Positions 32,830 to 46,400 of a DNA stretch of 64,000 nucleotides are shown piece after piece. The stretch's first letter is position 1; every line of letters begins with the position of its first letter. A model generated the notes under the pieces. The model was given only the letters and a program-made list of their open reading frames with translations, searched no databases and was not told where the DNA came from. This DNA is from Sistotremastrum niveocremeum HHB9708. Lineage: Eukaryota > Basidiomycota > Agaricomycetes > Sistotremastrales > Sistotremastraceae. Location: NCBI GenBank assembly GCA_001630475.1, contig KV419419.1, forward strand, positions 105,171 through 169,170. Reading direction: 5' to 3'. Both the position numbers and the translations under genes were made by a program.

Positions 32830-34818
32830 ATGGGAAAGCCACCGTCGTATGAGCATGACGTCCAAACGCTCTGGAGGCCCGACATATTGGAGACGATCAA
32901 GGAGGCAGTGGATGGGCTGAGTGATGAACTTAGAGAGCTCAGCTTAAAAATACACGGTGCGAAGCAATACCCAGCTGTGTCTCGTTCGGGCCACTGATCG
33001 GTAGGCATATACTTGCCGAACAGACCACCCCGAGATCATGTTCCAGGAGAAGTCAGTCTGTTCACCATCTTCAGAAACAGAATATTCAACTCGACCGCAG
33101 ATTCGCCCACGATACTCTGACAGCTTTCATGGAAAAGCATGGCTTTGAAGTAACCCGTCACTACCTTGGCTTGGAGACAGCTTGGCGGGCATCGTTCACG
33201 CATTCCAAGGGTTATGGTCGCGTTATTGGCGTCAACTCGGAGATGGATGGTAAGCTTTCCTTGGCCTACAACTTGAAGATTCTTTAGACAGCTCATTCAT
33301 CGGTCCACCGCAGCTCTTCCCGGGATCGGACATGCATGCGGCCATAATCTTATTGCTGTCGCGGGAGTAGGAACGGCAATTGCTATCAAAGTCGCGCTTA
33401 AGAAATACAACATACCAGGGACAGTCGTACTACTTGGGACTCCAGGTAACGCCCACCCCCATGAACGCAACCTGAGCTGACGGTCCTTCCATGCAGCTGA
33501 GGAAGGAGGTAATGGGAAAGGAATACTGATTGAAAAGGGAGGTTATGACGATATGCATGCCTGCATCATGTGCGTACACTCACTTTCCGTATCATGCTAC
33601 GTGTTGACGCAGCCTGAGGATAGGTGCCACCCTTCCGTTGGACCCAAGAATTCCACCGTTCTCGGTACCACATTAGCAATGACGTCAATCAACGTCGAAT
33701 ATTCTGGCCATACGTCAGTTTTCACAGAATCCGACGTTTCCTGTATTGATGTCCGTATTCAGTGCGCATGCTGCTGCCGCTCCTTGGGAAGGGCGTAATG
33801 CTCTGGATGCCGCTTTCCTCGCTTATTCTAGCGTGTCGATGCTTAGACAGCAGATCAAACCTACACATCGTGTACATGGTGTAGTTTATGGAGATAATTG
33901 GGCGGCAAACAGTGAGTTACTACCGTAGCGTCTTCTGGATTGTCTTTGACACGCCATCCAGTCATACCCGACAAGTCCCGCATGAGGTATGAACAGTCAA
34001 GGGGAAGGTTGCGATGGTGATAATGACCGCGTGATCAAGGTGGTACATTCGCGCACCTACATGGAAAGAAGTCGAAGAGCTACGTGGAAGGGTCCTCAAA
34101 TGCTTCGAGTAAGTCGTATCCCGCATACACACTACTCTTTCTCATCAGTATTGCGTTGCAGAGCTGCCGCTAAAGCAAGTGCTTGCGAAGTGACCCTCGA
34201 ACTGGGCGATATCCATTATGAATTACGGCAAAATCCCATCCTAGGTCAGTTCCGGTTATTTCAACGTAATTTCGATGTTCATATGAGAAAACAGGGGAGA
34301 ATTATGTCACCGCTGCCGGAGAAGGCTTGAGCATGGAAATCGGTACGGTTGGGGAACCGCGAGCATCAACAGACTTCGTTCGTACTCGTTCCGTTCAACA
34401 TGCCGGATAGCCCTAATCAGTATACCTTGTTCAGGGTAACGTAACCTATTGTGAGTACCTTCTTTGACAATCCTGGATTGGGTGGATCTCCTCATATCGT
34501 TTGTTACCGCAGTCATTCCGGCACTACACCCTGGTTATGGTACGTTGACGCTGCATCGAGTGTTCCTTTCGCTAATGCGTGCCCAGGTATTCCGACTGTA
34601 CCGGATGGCGGAAATCATACGCCGGCATTTACAAAAGCGGCTGCTTCGGTCGAAGCACATAAAGTGACTATGTCGGTCACTAAGGCGTTGGCGCATACTG
34701 GTGTTCGTGTGTTGGATGACGACGAATTCTACAAAGAGGTATGTAATACTCCGTCTACTCCGTTACGGGATACTGAGGATGGGTATAGGTCAAGGATAGC
34801 TTTACTGCCAGTCAATGA
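32830..34818 (+). CDS. M20-family amidohydrolase/dipeptidase (PM20D2-like)
   Basis: Sixteen exons: 32830-32956, 33024-33051, 33101-33249, 33314-33445, 33497-33569, 33624-33713, 33763-33911, 33962-33986, 34040-34108, 34162-34244, 34295-34342, 34364-34377, 34435-34450, 34513-34539, 34587-34738 and 34795-34818, summing to 401 aa. Metal-site motifs are VNSEMDALPGIGHACGHN and GTPAEEGGNGKG. The dimerisation domain starts near GHTAHAAAAPWEGRNALDAA, and C-terminal ligands lie in GNVTYFIPALHPGY. This is the M20D/aminoacylase-like layout of enzymes hydrolysing amide bonds of unusual dipeptides or N-acyl amino acids, normally with two divalent metals and cytosolic. Exons of 14 and 16 nt are unusually short. 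An in-frame ATG at 32800 would add 10 residues. Confidence 0.87.
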
Positions 34819-35163
34819 ATTGCCAGGCAGCGGTTGCGTGACTTCTGCTAGCTGAACGATGGAGTTGAATGCTTCGTTCTCTCATACATTTCCAATGAGC
34901 GCCGGTGCAGAACAACTCAATTCGTCTTGCTCCGAGAAGCCTGGTGATGCACGCTGAGGCGACAGCTACGATCAAACCACACGCATGCTTGCTGCTAGTC
35001 TGTGGCTCGATAAGCCGACTGCGAACGCAGCCATACCGAAGAACAGGTTGTTGAAGATTCAGTAAAAATCTAGTATTCTTGGCGAGTCGAGTAGCACAAA
35101 TCCATGATAGTATTGGCCGAATGTATAAAGAAAGGGACTATCGGCCCTGCTCTACTGCGGAGC
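34819..35163. other. Short convergent intergenic region
   Basis: 3' flanks of the M20 gene (+) and coatomer epsilon (-). No feature seen. Confidence 0.4.
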
Positions 35164-36242
35164 CTAGGCGAGTGCAGGAACGGTGAACTGACTTAAAGCG
35201 CTGTCAAACGCGTCGCTCTTGCTTTTCAAATCGAGAACGAGGGGATGGCCGGGATATTCTGCTTGCAAGCGTCTAGAAGGCGACAAGTCAGGCAATGAAT
35301 AAAAGAGTCGATGCATAACTCACTCGAACAGAGCGTCGGACTCAGACTGCTTCCCTTTCGTGAGACCAGCTGCAACAACAGCCGCGGCTAAGGTCTCGGC
35401 ATTCGCATCCACTTTCAGAGCTTCCTCGAAGTCCGAGTTTGCTTCGATCAGTTCGCCGCGAAGAAGGTATGTTACACCGCGTGAAGTGAGTAAATGAGAG
35501 GATGACAGGGAAGGGTTGAGCATCTGTTCAGCGAAGAAAGATTGAGGGTTTGAATAAGAATCTCTGCCGCTGACCAGGCCGAGAGTAGCTTCGATTTGTT
35601 GGAGGAGAAGGTCATCTTCAGCCCAGTGTTTTGCGCGTTCGAATTCTTTTTTGGCAAGATCGACTCGATTGATTGATAGGTATATCTGGACAATGAGGGA
35701 AGTTCTGTAGGGATCAATAAGACAGATCTTGGTTAGCTATGTTGGAGAGGTCGATGAAATAAGGATAGGAACGTACGCCTCGAGATTTTCATGCGGTGTA
35801 CCAGCACCCAATGTTTCCAAAGCCTCTTCAATCTCCCCTTCCTGCACGAATGCTGTAGCCGCGAGTACTTTAACGACTTGCTGCTCGCTCTCCTCAGCGT
35901 CCTCCACCTCAACACACAGGTCTCGCAGCTGTTCAAGATGCGTTTCATTCTCGTCCCCTTTCGTGTAGCCAGCTAAGGCTCGAACGGCTTTCAAGGACAA
36001 CGAGGCATCTTCAGCTGGTAAGATCGACAAGGCTTTGTCTGCTTCGCCCAGAGATATTAATGCGCGAGCATGGTATTGGAGGATCGAGTTGTAGTCCTCT
36101 GATGACGGGCTCGGTAGCGGGGCACCAGCCAAGGATTTGTACGCGCCTATGATACGTCAATGGCTTCCTTCCCTTGAGAACAATGTGAATGAGTACCGAG
36201 CACGAATTGCTGCTTAACGTGATAGAGGTCGCCAGAGTCCAT
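35164..36242 (-). CDS. Coatomer subunit epsilon (epsilon-COP)
   Basis: Exons 36242-36197, 36146-35777, 35704-35324 and 35272-35164 give 301 aa, the normal family length. The start is MDSGDLYHVKQQFVLGAYKS. The protein is a run of TPR-like helices: YNSILQYHARALISLGEADK, VKVLAATAFVQEGEIEEALE, IVQIYLSINRVDLAKKEFER and LTSRGVTYLLRGELIEANSD. The C-terminal FERLQAEYPGHPLVLDLKSK is characteristic. Epsilon-COP stabilises alpha-COP in the COPI coat on Golgi-to-ER vesicles. The gene is divergent from nothing; its start is only 115 bp from the stop of the dihydroorotate dehydrogenase gene on the same strand. Confidence 0.9.
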
Positions 36243-36357
36243 GATGCTTTCGTGGAAGACGTTACGTAATCAGATTACATTGCCGTCAAGTAGTACAAAG
36301 TCTCGTAAGTGAGCTTTACGAACACATGAGTAGCGATCGATATAGCTGTACAGCATA

Positions 36358-38139
36358 CTAATGTTCAAGTCGCTTTTCAAAGTCTTCCAAGAGTCCTCTC
36401 AAATGCTCTGCTTCTTTGAGAACGCTCTCCACCGTCAACTCTCCCAGGTCCTTGCCCAAGTCTGTGGTCCGAGTACTATTTTGCTTTGGGAAGCCTTTCG
36501 CTGAAAGTTTCCTCACCGCTTCAGACGAAACCTCCGACCACGTCTTTCCCTCCCTCTGAAGTTCCTCCGAAAGTTCATCTTTTATTCGACGAGCCGTTCC
36601 AGCGCCTCCGTAACCGAACGACGTATAGATCTATGAGCTACTCTTAGCTAAATTGAATAGTAAGAGATGACACTCATACCTGAACGAAGCTTGCGCCAGA
36701 TTTGGCATATTCCAAGGCATCAGCGCCGCTACTGATACCTCCACACCCAATGAGCAGTATTGATTCCGGTAATAACGAGCGAAGCTTCTGCAATGCCTTT
36801 AACGACAGCGGGAAAAGTGGTGGACCCGAGAGTCCGCCTATCTCGCTCCGGTTGTCAGAGATCAGCCCAGCAGGTCGTTGAATAGTTGTATTGGACACGA
36901 TGACGCCGTCGATTGGCGGCGCAGTGCCAATGGCTGAAGCTATATCTTCCAATTCGTGCTCGGTCAGGTCGGGAGCTAGTTTGATGAGCAAGCGTGGTTT
37001 GCGCCCTGGCAGCTTATTTCTTTCCGAGACAGCAGAAGTGATCAGTTGTTCGATCTTCTTTTCCGATTGCAAACTCCTAGGAAACACGCATGAGAATATA
37101 GCAGCAGCGCAGGGTCGGTATAGCAAACCTTAGACCAGGTGTATTGGGGGAGCTCACGTTGATGACTACGGCGTCGGCCAAAGGACCAAATGTACGGATG
37201 CCGTCAAGGAAATCTTCGATGGAGTCAGCAGGCGACGCCTTGTTCTTGCCCAAATTCACGGCAAGCAGTTGACCCTTCCTCAAGCTTGCGTGATCCTTTT
37301 GAATGTCGAATGATGGGTGATAGTAGTATACGTAGTCCCTGATACGTTTCTGAAGTCGGTCGAGGACCGTTTGAGAGCCGTCGGAGGGGAATCCGTATCG
37401 ATTAATTAGGGCTTGGTCGGCTGGGAGATGGAAGACGCGGGGACGAGGATTTCCAGGCTAGCAAGAGGCCTTATGTCAGAAAAAGTATTGAGAGAATGAT
37501 GAGAGGATATTACGCACCTGTGGTTTTGGCGTGACACTGCCTATCTCAACCCATGAGAATCCAAGGTCGAATAATCCTGCACGCCGATTGTCTCAGCTAG
37601 TCATGAAATAGGAGAGGTTACATACCATCAATTGCTTCGCCATTTTTGTCAAAACCGGCAGCAAGACCAATAGGGTTGCTGATAACATGATCCCAGAGCT
37701 AAATCGCACCTCCGAATTCATGTTTCGTCCTTAAGGGTGAGAGGCAGAGGGTGCTAACCTTGACAGCCAGTCGCTCGTCATCCTCCCCAACATCTTTAGG
37801 TGCAATCCCACTACTCAATACTTTGACGGCGACTCTTCCAAAAATAACAGTATCAGAGAGCGTGCTTTATGCTCAAGGCGTGTCTCACTTGTGCGAGTCC
37901 TCCGAGTCCAGCAAGTTCCGCAGGAGAGGGGTCAGGACATACGAATGCAGCGCAGAACGTGCATCGAGGTAGTAAGGAATGAGGATAGCGCCAGTTCCGA
38001 GGATGAGGACGGCAGTGGTGGCACGCCTGAGTGGTCTTGCAGGTTTAGCAGCTCTTCCTAAAAGTGTGCGCTGGGGCTGGGTCCTGCTGGAATTTCTGGC
38101 CGCCGTTTTCAGGCCATGATTGAAGCCTAGCATAGACAT
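36358..38139 (-). CDS. Dihydroorotate dehydrogenase, class 2, mitochondrial
   Basis: It oxidises dihydroorotate to orotate with quinone in pyrimidine synthesis, at the inner mitochondrial membrane. Exons 38139-37889, 37834-37759, 37698-37626, 37576-37518, 37457-37129, 37076-36680 and 36630-36358 give 485 aa. The basic N terminus followed by [20 protein letters not shown] is a targeting signal plus anchor. Core motifs are [62 protein letters not shown] (catalytic Ser region), [37 protein letters not shown] and YTSFGYGG. The fungal C-terminal extension ends DFEKRLEH. Alternative ATGs lie upstream (38280, 38289); 38139 fits a usual presequence best. Confidence 0.9.
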
Positions 38140-38416
38140 GTTCGGCTGGCTATGAGATTCTGACTGTCGCTGACATTCACGTTGTAACGCGTAGGGACAC
38201 GCTTGGTCGCCTGGCGCAAGTTCTGGCTCCAGCCGAACAAGCGCCTGGGACCGTTTGCTCAACTGGAAATACTTCGACATGGCCTTCATAACGGCAATCT
38301 GGGTTACATAAGGAAATAAACTATGGATGGAAATCGGCAGTGAATGATGGATCAGAAATGCGACGAGAATGAAATGATTTGCGAAAGCGAATTTCCTTTG
38401 AAATTTTGCAATAATA

Positions 38417-40511
38417 TCATGATTCGGTGAAGCACTCAAGACTTTGCGTCCATTCGGCCACTTTAGGATGCGCCATAACCTACGCCATTCGTTAAGCATT
38501 CGGGAACGTGGAGACGGGCTTGAAAAACTGACCTTATCACTGCGGAAGTTCAGAACTTGAAGACCCGCCAGAGATGTCGCTCGTGATAGTGCGACGTATG
38601 CTTGACCTAGAAGGCGTGTTAGGCGAATAACGCGGTCCAGGCTGCCGAACCTCACCTTTCTCAAACACTCGGCCTAGATCAACCTTTACTCTGGGGATGG
38701 TCTGTCCTTGACTCTTATGGATCGACATGGCCCATGCCAAAATCAGGGGGAGCTTGGAAAATGAATCAGCTATTGTGGACGAACGAAGGGAGCGTTGCTT
38801 ACCTGTGATCGACTCGCTTGAACTTCTCCGTTTGGTAGCTCTACCTTGAAGGATTCGTAATTCATTATAACTTCGCGTTTCTTCCCGTTCGCAAGTACGA
38901 ATCTGACAACAGGGAACAGCTTTGCAGGCCCCTTTGAGCTCCTTGGTTTCTTCTGATTCTCCTTGTCCTTCTCCAAAGTTTCGCCTCCGTTAGCCTTGTA
39001 AGTTGCTGGATCGTCGAAGCTGATGACGGTTCCAATGGTGCCGTTGACTAGCATATCGTCGGTATTCTTGATCAACATGACTTGGGCATTGATTTTGAGC
39101 TGAAGCGTGGTAGGTGCCATGAAGTTACTGAGAAGTTTTTCCCGTTGCTGGGCATCCGTGACACTACCACCATCAGTCGCAGTGTACATGTGCGTCTCCC
39201 CTTGCAACGCCTTATTGCGGCCAAGATTAGCACGATCGACATCCTCTCTCCGAGAGAACCTAGAGGTAATATTCAGTCGAGATTAGGGCGCCTGATTCAC
39301 TCGAGCAGTACACACAGTTCAGTGGGCTCCACGCCGTCGTTATACGAGATCGGTCTCGACAACGACTCAAATTTGGTGATGGTTCGCTGAGACAGCTTGC
39401 CGAAACGCATCTCGTTGAGCATATCAACGAACTCTGAGCATATAATGTCAAGTTGTGTCATAACGGTGGCAAGGAATCAGATTACCTTGATCTTTTTGTC
39501 TGAAGACTTTCGTCAGATTGAAAGTCTTCGGAATACATTCTTTCCATGTTTCCGCTTCAAATGCGAACTTTGCTCCAGTTTTGCTTACAGGGGGGAGTTG
39601 GAAGAAGTCGCCAGTCAGAATCAGCTGGTCATGATTCAGAGAAGTTCAGAATGATATCGCTTCCACAAGACTCACCTGTATGCCGCCGAACGGTCTCTGT
39701 GATTTCCGTAGGAGACGAGCGATTTTCTCTAGTTTATCGAAAAGTTCGCCGTCGACCATGGATACTGTATGCTATCAGTGAAAGCCAAAAATCCGAGAGC
39801 GAGAGACATACCTTCATCGATGATCAACACCTTCGTCCTCAGCCACCTGCCCGTTGCTTTCTTATTCTTCCTGATCTTATTCGCAAGCTGTTCTGCAGTC
39901 TCTACTCCGATTCCGATTCCGCCAAATGAATGCAGGGTAACGCCACCGATATTACAAGCAGCGATCCCGGTACTCGCAGTGATAGCGACCGCATCGAGAG
40001 CTGTGGTGAATTTTTGCTTGAGAGCTCGAATGATTTCTCGTAATAAGACTGATTTTCCAGTTCCAGCGCTACCGGTGTAGAAGATGTTGCTTCCGTGAGT
40101 TACGAGCTTCAAAATATGTTTCTGTTCTTGACTGAGAAAGACCTTTGCAGTGCCACGCTGAGAAACCGGAGCTCCCATCGAAGTAGCGGGTTTATCGTCG
40201 ACAGGATCGTCATCTTTGCCATCCAGCGATAGAGTATTCCAGGGCATGAGACGTTTCTTAGCGGGTGGCTCGATGTTATCGGCTCCATCTGAAGATCGTT
40301 TCTTGCTAGAGCTTGTGAAGAGGGGTCCGGCGCCTTGTGGTTGAGACAAGCCAGCTTGGATAGCTCTCATGCGCTGCTCTTTCGCTGTGAGAGTGGGAGT
40401 GGGAGCTGGGGCTGGTTGAGTTTGGGAGGTGGGTGGCCATGAATATAGTTCAGTGTCGGTACTGGATGAAGACCAGTCGCGAGTCAGGGCTCGAAGACCG
40501 GATTGGGACAT
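38417..40511 (-). CDS. PIF1: Pif1-family 5'-3' DNA helicase
   Basis: Eight exons: 40511-39812, 39764-39676, 39624-39486, 39433-39316, 39259-38803, 38752-38656, 38606-38533 and 38479-38417, giving 578 aa. A low-complexity N terminus (Pro, Thr, Ser) precedes [16 protein letters not shown]. Helicase motifs in order: [17 protein letters not shown], Ia [40 protein letters not shown] (made by splicing), [18 protein letters not shown] region [11 protein letters not shown], then [13 protein letters not shown] and [20 protein letters not shown] (motifs V and VI). This is a complete SF1B helicase acting on G-quadruplexes, telomeres and mitochondrial DNA. The length is within the fungal range. An alternative reading through the last intron donor ends differently and was not used. 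Confidence 0.9.
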
Positions 40512-41188
40512 TTCGACAGGGCTGCGATTCCGGGGGGTCTTCGTGATGACATGCGTGTTAGAGGTAGCGGAATCATGGCATGAAATATTTGCTCACAGAT
40601 GATGAAAGATAGCTGTCCGGATAGTGTGAAGGTCTGTCTGTGCGTTCGGTGGCTTATGGGCGATCTAGCAAAATACTGTAAAAAGGTATTAATTTTGAAT
40701 GCACAGTGATGATTGAGTCAGAGTCAATATACATGGGCGCCGTGATTATTTCCAGAGCGTAGCCACTGTCAGAGGTGGGGGAAAGAGAGCAAGGGAAAGC
40801 GGTTGGCGACTCAAGTTCAGTCGCTATGCGTGACCGGCAGGAAAAGGACGAGCCGTGACGGAGTGTGACAGGTCGCGCCCTCTTGGTGTCACGTGAGAAT
40901 TCGGCAAGCGCCGTCGGCTATCCCGGAGCAAATTTTTGTCGCCGGTACCTTCTCCCTCTGGCACACGTATTTTGGCTGTGGACCATGTTGAAGACTGATC
41001 TCAACAACGACGCTAAATCTGACAAAGCATTCGGCTTCTGTTTATATTCTACTACATCAGATTCACGATTATCGGCACATCTCGCGGCGTGATTCATATG
41101 AGGTCATGCGATAACAACAAATTCATTCAGATGTTGAGGTATCCAGTATTGGTACATTCGTTGGTTAAAATTCTGCTCGACAGTGCAA
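40512..41188. other. Intergenic, no gene seen
   Basis: Upstream region of the Pif1 gene and 3' flank of the CipC-like gene. No feature recognised. Confidence 0.4.
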
Positions 41189-41700
41189 CTAGTAGCCGCC
41201 GCCTCCACCCTGCCACTGATCCTGAGTGAAGTTCTGTTGGATCTGCTCGGAAGCTTGACGCTTGGCTTTCTCCTATAGCAAGACGTCAGTCAGCTTGATC
41301 GACGGAATCTGAACGACATCGACTGACCTTGTCGATCCAATCAAGACCCCTGGTCTCGACTTCTCTGTCAACGAATGCACCAGCGAGGCCGGATGCGATC
41401 TCGACAGCCTCGGGATGGCTATAGACAAAGCACATCGTCAACACATCTTGCAGTCGATCTTATGAAACTATGCTTTCGCACCTTCCGGGATTGCCGTTGT
41501 TGGCAACATGGTTCTCGTACGCCTTGGAGGCCTCGTATGCAGCGGCTCCTGCGATGAGCTCGTGGCTCCATGAAGCCTGGTTGCCACCGTCCTGAACCTA
41601 GAGGGAGAGAGTCAACGATGATGGATGGTGCGGAATGACGATGGGCACAGACCTGCTGGTAGGACTGAGCCTGATCAGAATCGTCTCCGAACCAACCCAT
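41189..41700 (-). CDS. CipC-like stress protein (DUF3759)
   Basis: Exons 41700-41653, 41597-41482, 41418-41328 and 41272-41189 give 112 aa. The start MGWFGDDSDQAQSYQQ, then SWSHELIAGAAAYEASKAYE, SGLAGAFVDREVETRGLDWI and a short DKEKAKRQASEQIQQ helix match CipC-like proteins, first seen as an antibiotic-induced protein in Aspergillus. They are small, abundant and upregulated under stress or infection; the biochemical role is unclear. The glycine-rich end (QWQGGGGGY) looks variable. Confidence 0.88.
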
Positions 41701-43459
41701 TGTAAGTTATGATATGTAGATGAGGGTGAAGTGTTTTGTTAGATGAGGGGAATGAGGAGACGATGGCGAAAGCAGGTCATCTTATATAGACAATCGAGGG
41801 GGGGGGACCTGATCGCGCGTGATAGTGCATCATCTATTTCGAGCGCATTCTTTCGAGGCCCAAAGCTGAGTTGGAATTGTGATCTGTTGAGGTCAGAGAC
41901 GAATTCGGCGACGTCATTGCGGTGCTATGGTGCTTTGGAGACGAGCCGCAGTCATTGTTTCATTGTTTGCTGGATACCAATAAAGGCCTCGCTCTTCGCT
42001 CCAATAATTATTGCCATGGAGCATCGACAATAGCCGTATGCTCACAATGATGAAAGTGAAGTGAAGTATGGTGGAGACGAGGAACCCGCTTCGGCTGGAT
42101 AATACACTGTTCCTCTGCCGAAACTTTCTGTACAGCTTACAGCCGAATAGCAGCATAGCCTATGACAGCGTCAATCAGGCATATGGAGAGATCGGCCAGC
42201 TGCAGCTCCAGATTTTCGTGTTGTCGATCAGGAGCGGAAGTGGGGATGAGGCGGTCCGATCTTGTCTTCACAGATTACAATCGCGAACCGAAAGATAATC
42301 TCCCGCGAACGGTAGCGAGTTGTCAGCACCAGACTAAACGAGGAGAACCCTCGAAACCGAGAACACAAGATGTCGTATGCTGTGGCTTATTTGACGCATT
42401 TGTCGTCCATTGAACGCTCAGAGCCAAGATTTGGGGATGAGAATGGCGACCTAATTGTAGCAAACTCATGATCCGAGATAATCTGCTAATCGAGATAGCG
42501 AAGTCAAGCAGGCGGTGAAAGAGGACGGCGCCGGTCGTCCAGGCCAGGAGTAGAACACCCCTTTGTTCCTATCATAATTGTCAGACTGAATGGATTTGAA
42601 ATACGAAGACGCTTTCTGATAGACGCAGCATCAATATCCAAATCGGATAAAGACTGGGTTTTGTTCTCTGAATTCAGTAGGTTCATAGAAAGGACGAGCA
42701 CCGCAGACGTTCAGATGGACGTCTGAGAGCAGTAATTCAGCGCCAAGCCAACACACACGAGCAACACTGCAACGACCTCGATCACAATATTCCAGATGCA
42801 GGATGATGATCACCCAGTCCAGTCATTCAAAACCTTGATCAAGTGTTCGAGAAAGGCGACAAGCCATTGCACGGCAATTTCAATGATATAGCGAGGTCAT
42901 ATGAAGCTAGGATTTATTCACTTGATCGAAATCTCAAGAGTACGATACCAAAATCGGAAGAGATGTCTGACAACTTCAGCTATGTTATACTTCCTTAACA
43001 CGAAGACAACAAAAACATATCAATCGCCCTTCCCGTAGAGTGATTAAGTCTACGAGAGTGGTTTGCTTTTGGCCCTTCACCAGAACCGATAGCAGGGTGG
43101 ATGCGTTAGCACTGCTCGGGCAGAAAGAGGCCAGAAATATAACTCAGAGTAGGAAAGGTTCACGCAAATGAACAGAAGCAACGTATGGGAGACACGCAAG
43201 GGAGAAAAGAAAAATAAATGAATTTGGGAATCGCTGGACGTCACGATGATGGATGTTCAGGAAGAAAAAGTTTGCAGTCACATGTGACCTATATAGAAAA
43301 TCGCATCCGAAAGCCGATTGTCGGTTCCGAACCCGAAGCAAGTTCGCGCTGCACGACTCAGATTCATGAACAAGACACCAGGTCCGTATTGTCACAGCGG
43401 CTGTCGTGATCTTCATCGTGAATGGTCTAACATATTTCTAGATTAATCTGATAACGCGA
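41701..43459. other. Intergenic, no gene seen
   Basis: Divergent promoter region between the CipC-like gene (-) and TEL1 (+), 1.8 kb. Contains a G run (about 41800-41808) and short frames; nothing supported. Confidence 0.45.
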
Positions 43460-46400
43460 ATGGTGGCTACCTTGCGGGAGTTAGTAGCCCTTGTTCAAAG
43501 CGACAAGTCGAAGGACAGAGCTCAAGGCATTGCAGAGCTCAAGACACATTTCCAGCACGAGCAATCTGTACAAAGCCTCAACGACTCAGATGGGAAGGCA
43601 TGGCTGGTCGTGTACCAAGCACTCTTCAAGGGTGTCGCGGCGGAATTCCAAGTCTGTACGAAGAAGGGCTTGGGCAACGCAACTACAACCGCTCTTAACA
43701 GGCTCAGTATGATGGCGGATGTCGTCCGATGGTTGACGCAGCGGACAGTGTCCAAGCTCGTCAATAAAGTCATCAAACCCCTCCTCTCACATCTTCTGCA
43801 AACCTTGGTCTATCATGGCGAACTACTCGAACCAGTGGCATTTCATTATCTCCAGTGCCTACGACTCATCCTGTCGTACAGCCCTCACCTCGAGCACCTG
43901 GATCCCAATGTTTGGATGCGTATGCTCTCCAACTCATTTGCTATCCTGCTCGATCAGCCCCTCACCAACAGCATCACGTTAGATGAGGATGAGGAGAACG
44001 AAGTTGAAGATTTGACGGCGGAGATGGGCGATTCAGAAGCTGCGGAGGTCTCTGATGCTTCTACCGAGACCCCACGAAAACGACGGCGACGACCTAGTAG
44101 AACGTCTCGTCCTCTCCCAGCACGTGCCACCCGGAGCTCCAGCTCTTCCCTATCTAAGGAACAAATCGTTGCCTCACAACTGATCAATCTCCTCCTACAT
44201 TCACCTTTCGCCATCTTCAATCACGAAGATCATCCGAACCTCACACCTGCAATCCTCAATCGTCTCAGTCGATTTTTCGAAGTCTACCCTTCCGAGACCT
44301 CCGCGCATCTCGACATTTCCCTTGCAACTGTGGCTACCTTGTCACGCATCGAGCATAACTCGCAAAACGATATTGTGAAGTTTTCGATCAATATATGGGG
44401 TTCTCTGCTTTCTTTATGGCCCACCAAGAACAAGGCGATCAAGGAGTCGTTGACGGCAATCTTCACCATTCTCTTGCCTTTCTTGAGCCTTCGAGATAAG
44501 GGCCCTATCAAACCCATTGATGATATATTGCGATTGACGCGGACGCTGGAGGCAGATATGGATGGAAGGACTGGCATCGAAGAGCTGTCGCTCGACTCTC
44601 TACGATTGGATTTTACGCGTCCTTCGTCGAAGCAAGTCGCGTTTTGTGGCTCTACCTTCAGAGCTTCTCGTCAAATATCCCCTTCGCAGGCGTTGTCGTG
44701 GACGATGCTCATACTACGAGCAGATTGTATTGCTTCCGTGGGTCTCTTCTGATGACGTCACCCCTGTGCTTAGCTGAAGTTCGAACCTAGGCGGCTCGTT
44801 ATCACGAACGAGCTAGTTCTTCTACCCCACAGGGAGCATCACGATCCAAGCGAGCTCGTCTCGAGCATCCTGTCCTCTCTTTACTTTCCTCGGCACTTTC
44901 TAGTTCATCGTCCGGTTCGAGAGGCTGTCATTTGCAAGTTCTCCTCTTTGTAATCGATCGCCACCCCGAACTTCTCAATGGCGATCTTCGGAGCCAATTA
45001 GTCTCAACGCTCCTCTCGTTGCAGTCCCTCGACGATAGCACCATACAGTCGTGGTCTTTTGTTTGCATGGCGGCGCTCTTATGGGCTGGTCCTAATACGC
45101 CACCGCCAGAAGTGAAGATTGACTGGGACCCAGTATGGTCTTATGCTCTGCGGCGCGCCGCGACGGTCGCAGTCTCTCGTGCCGCATGTCACTTCATGCG
45201 AACTATTATGCTATCCTCTTCCAACAACATCTCCCATCAACGATTCCTGACTGATCTCGAAGCTTTGGCTCGCGAGCTCGAGATTCAAGGACCACCCTTC
45301 CCATATGACTCTGTGTGTGGATTCCTCCGGGAAGCTATTAAATTCGCCAGTAAAGACGTTCGACTCTTCCGAATGCAGTTCGAAGATAAGATCGTTCGAT
45401 GGCTGGTAGACAATTGGAATGTCTCCGAAGGAGTGAGCAGTTCGCGTATCCGGATGGACGCACACGAGATTGGCGACGTGTTAGAGCTGCTCTGTGCATG
45501 TTTGACAATGTCTCGCACTCCGCAAATCTATCCGATCTCAATGCTCTCGGACTGTCCAATATCCCATTTCGTACTCGATTACGGCAGTAGTCAAGTAATC
45601 AGGGACTATATGTTGAACGCCAAACTTCCCGTGTTCCAACCAGTTTCACAAGGCGAATCGTCTTCGCCAGGCCAGCAATCAGGACCTGGTCAGCTACTGG
45701 GCGGAACCACGGAGCCGAGTGGTCGTGAACGTCGCGTCTCTGCGTTTCTTCAAAAATCCCTCGATCTTCTGATAACTGGGTGGGAATCTGGCAAAGACAT
45801 TGTCGCCAGCGCGCATTATCTCAGAGTGTGCCGGACTTTGGATTTTGCCATCCTTTCTATCATGCACAATGGAGCCTTAAGTTTGAATGGTCTTAAACCA
45901 AATGCTGCGGTGATTCAGTCCGCTTGTAAAGCGATTTCACTCATGGTGCCTTGCATCGCCATCAAGCGATGGACAACGGAAGAAAGAGCGATGGTGCTAT
46001 CATCCCTATATCCGCTGATTGCGTACGACGAAGACATACGCGATGATCAGTGGACTGCTATGATTCTTCCCCGTAAAGAAACTGGAATTCAACATCGGAT
46101 ACTTTTCGACATGATTAAACCTCCCAGTCAAACGACTAACGTTACCAGACTGCTTCTAGAGGCCGTATGGAAGCTACCTGATGTCAGTCGCTCGTAATCG
46201 CATGCTGTCGCAGCGTCCTAATTTGTAATGGAACAGGTCAAATCATGCTTTTCCAACGTACTGCCAGCCTTGCGGGAAACACTGCGTCAGATCGCCAAAG
46301 TGCCACCAGAATTTGCCCTCTTGTACCAAGAAGGCTCCTTTGATACCGATGAATTCGGCTCGGTTCGGACCAGCGAGACAGGCGAAAGCGAACGTTTAGG

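Noticed and set aside
44741-44832. ggttcgaactt on the minus strand as a possible tRNA
   Set aside because: No cloverleaf can be drawn; the sequence is the first TEL1 intron.
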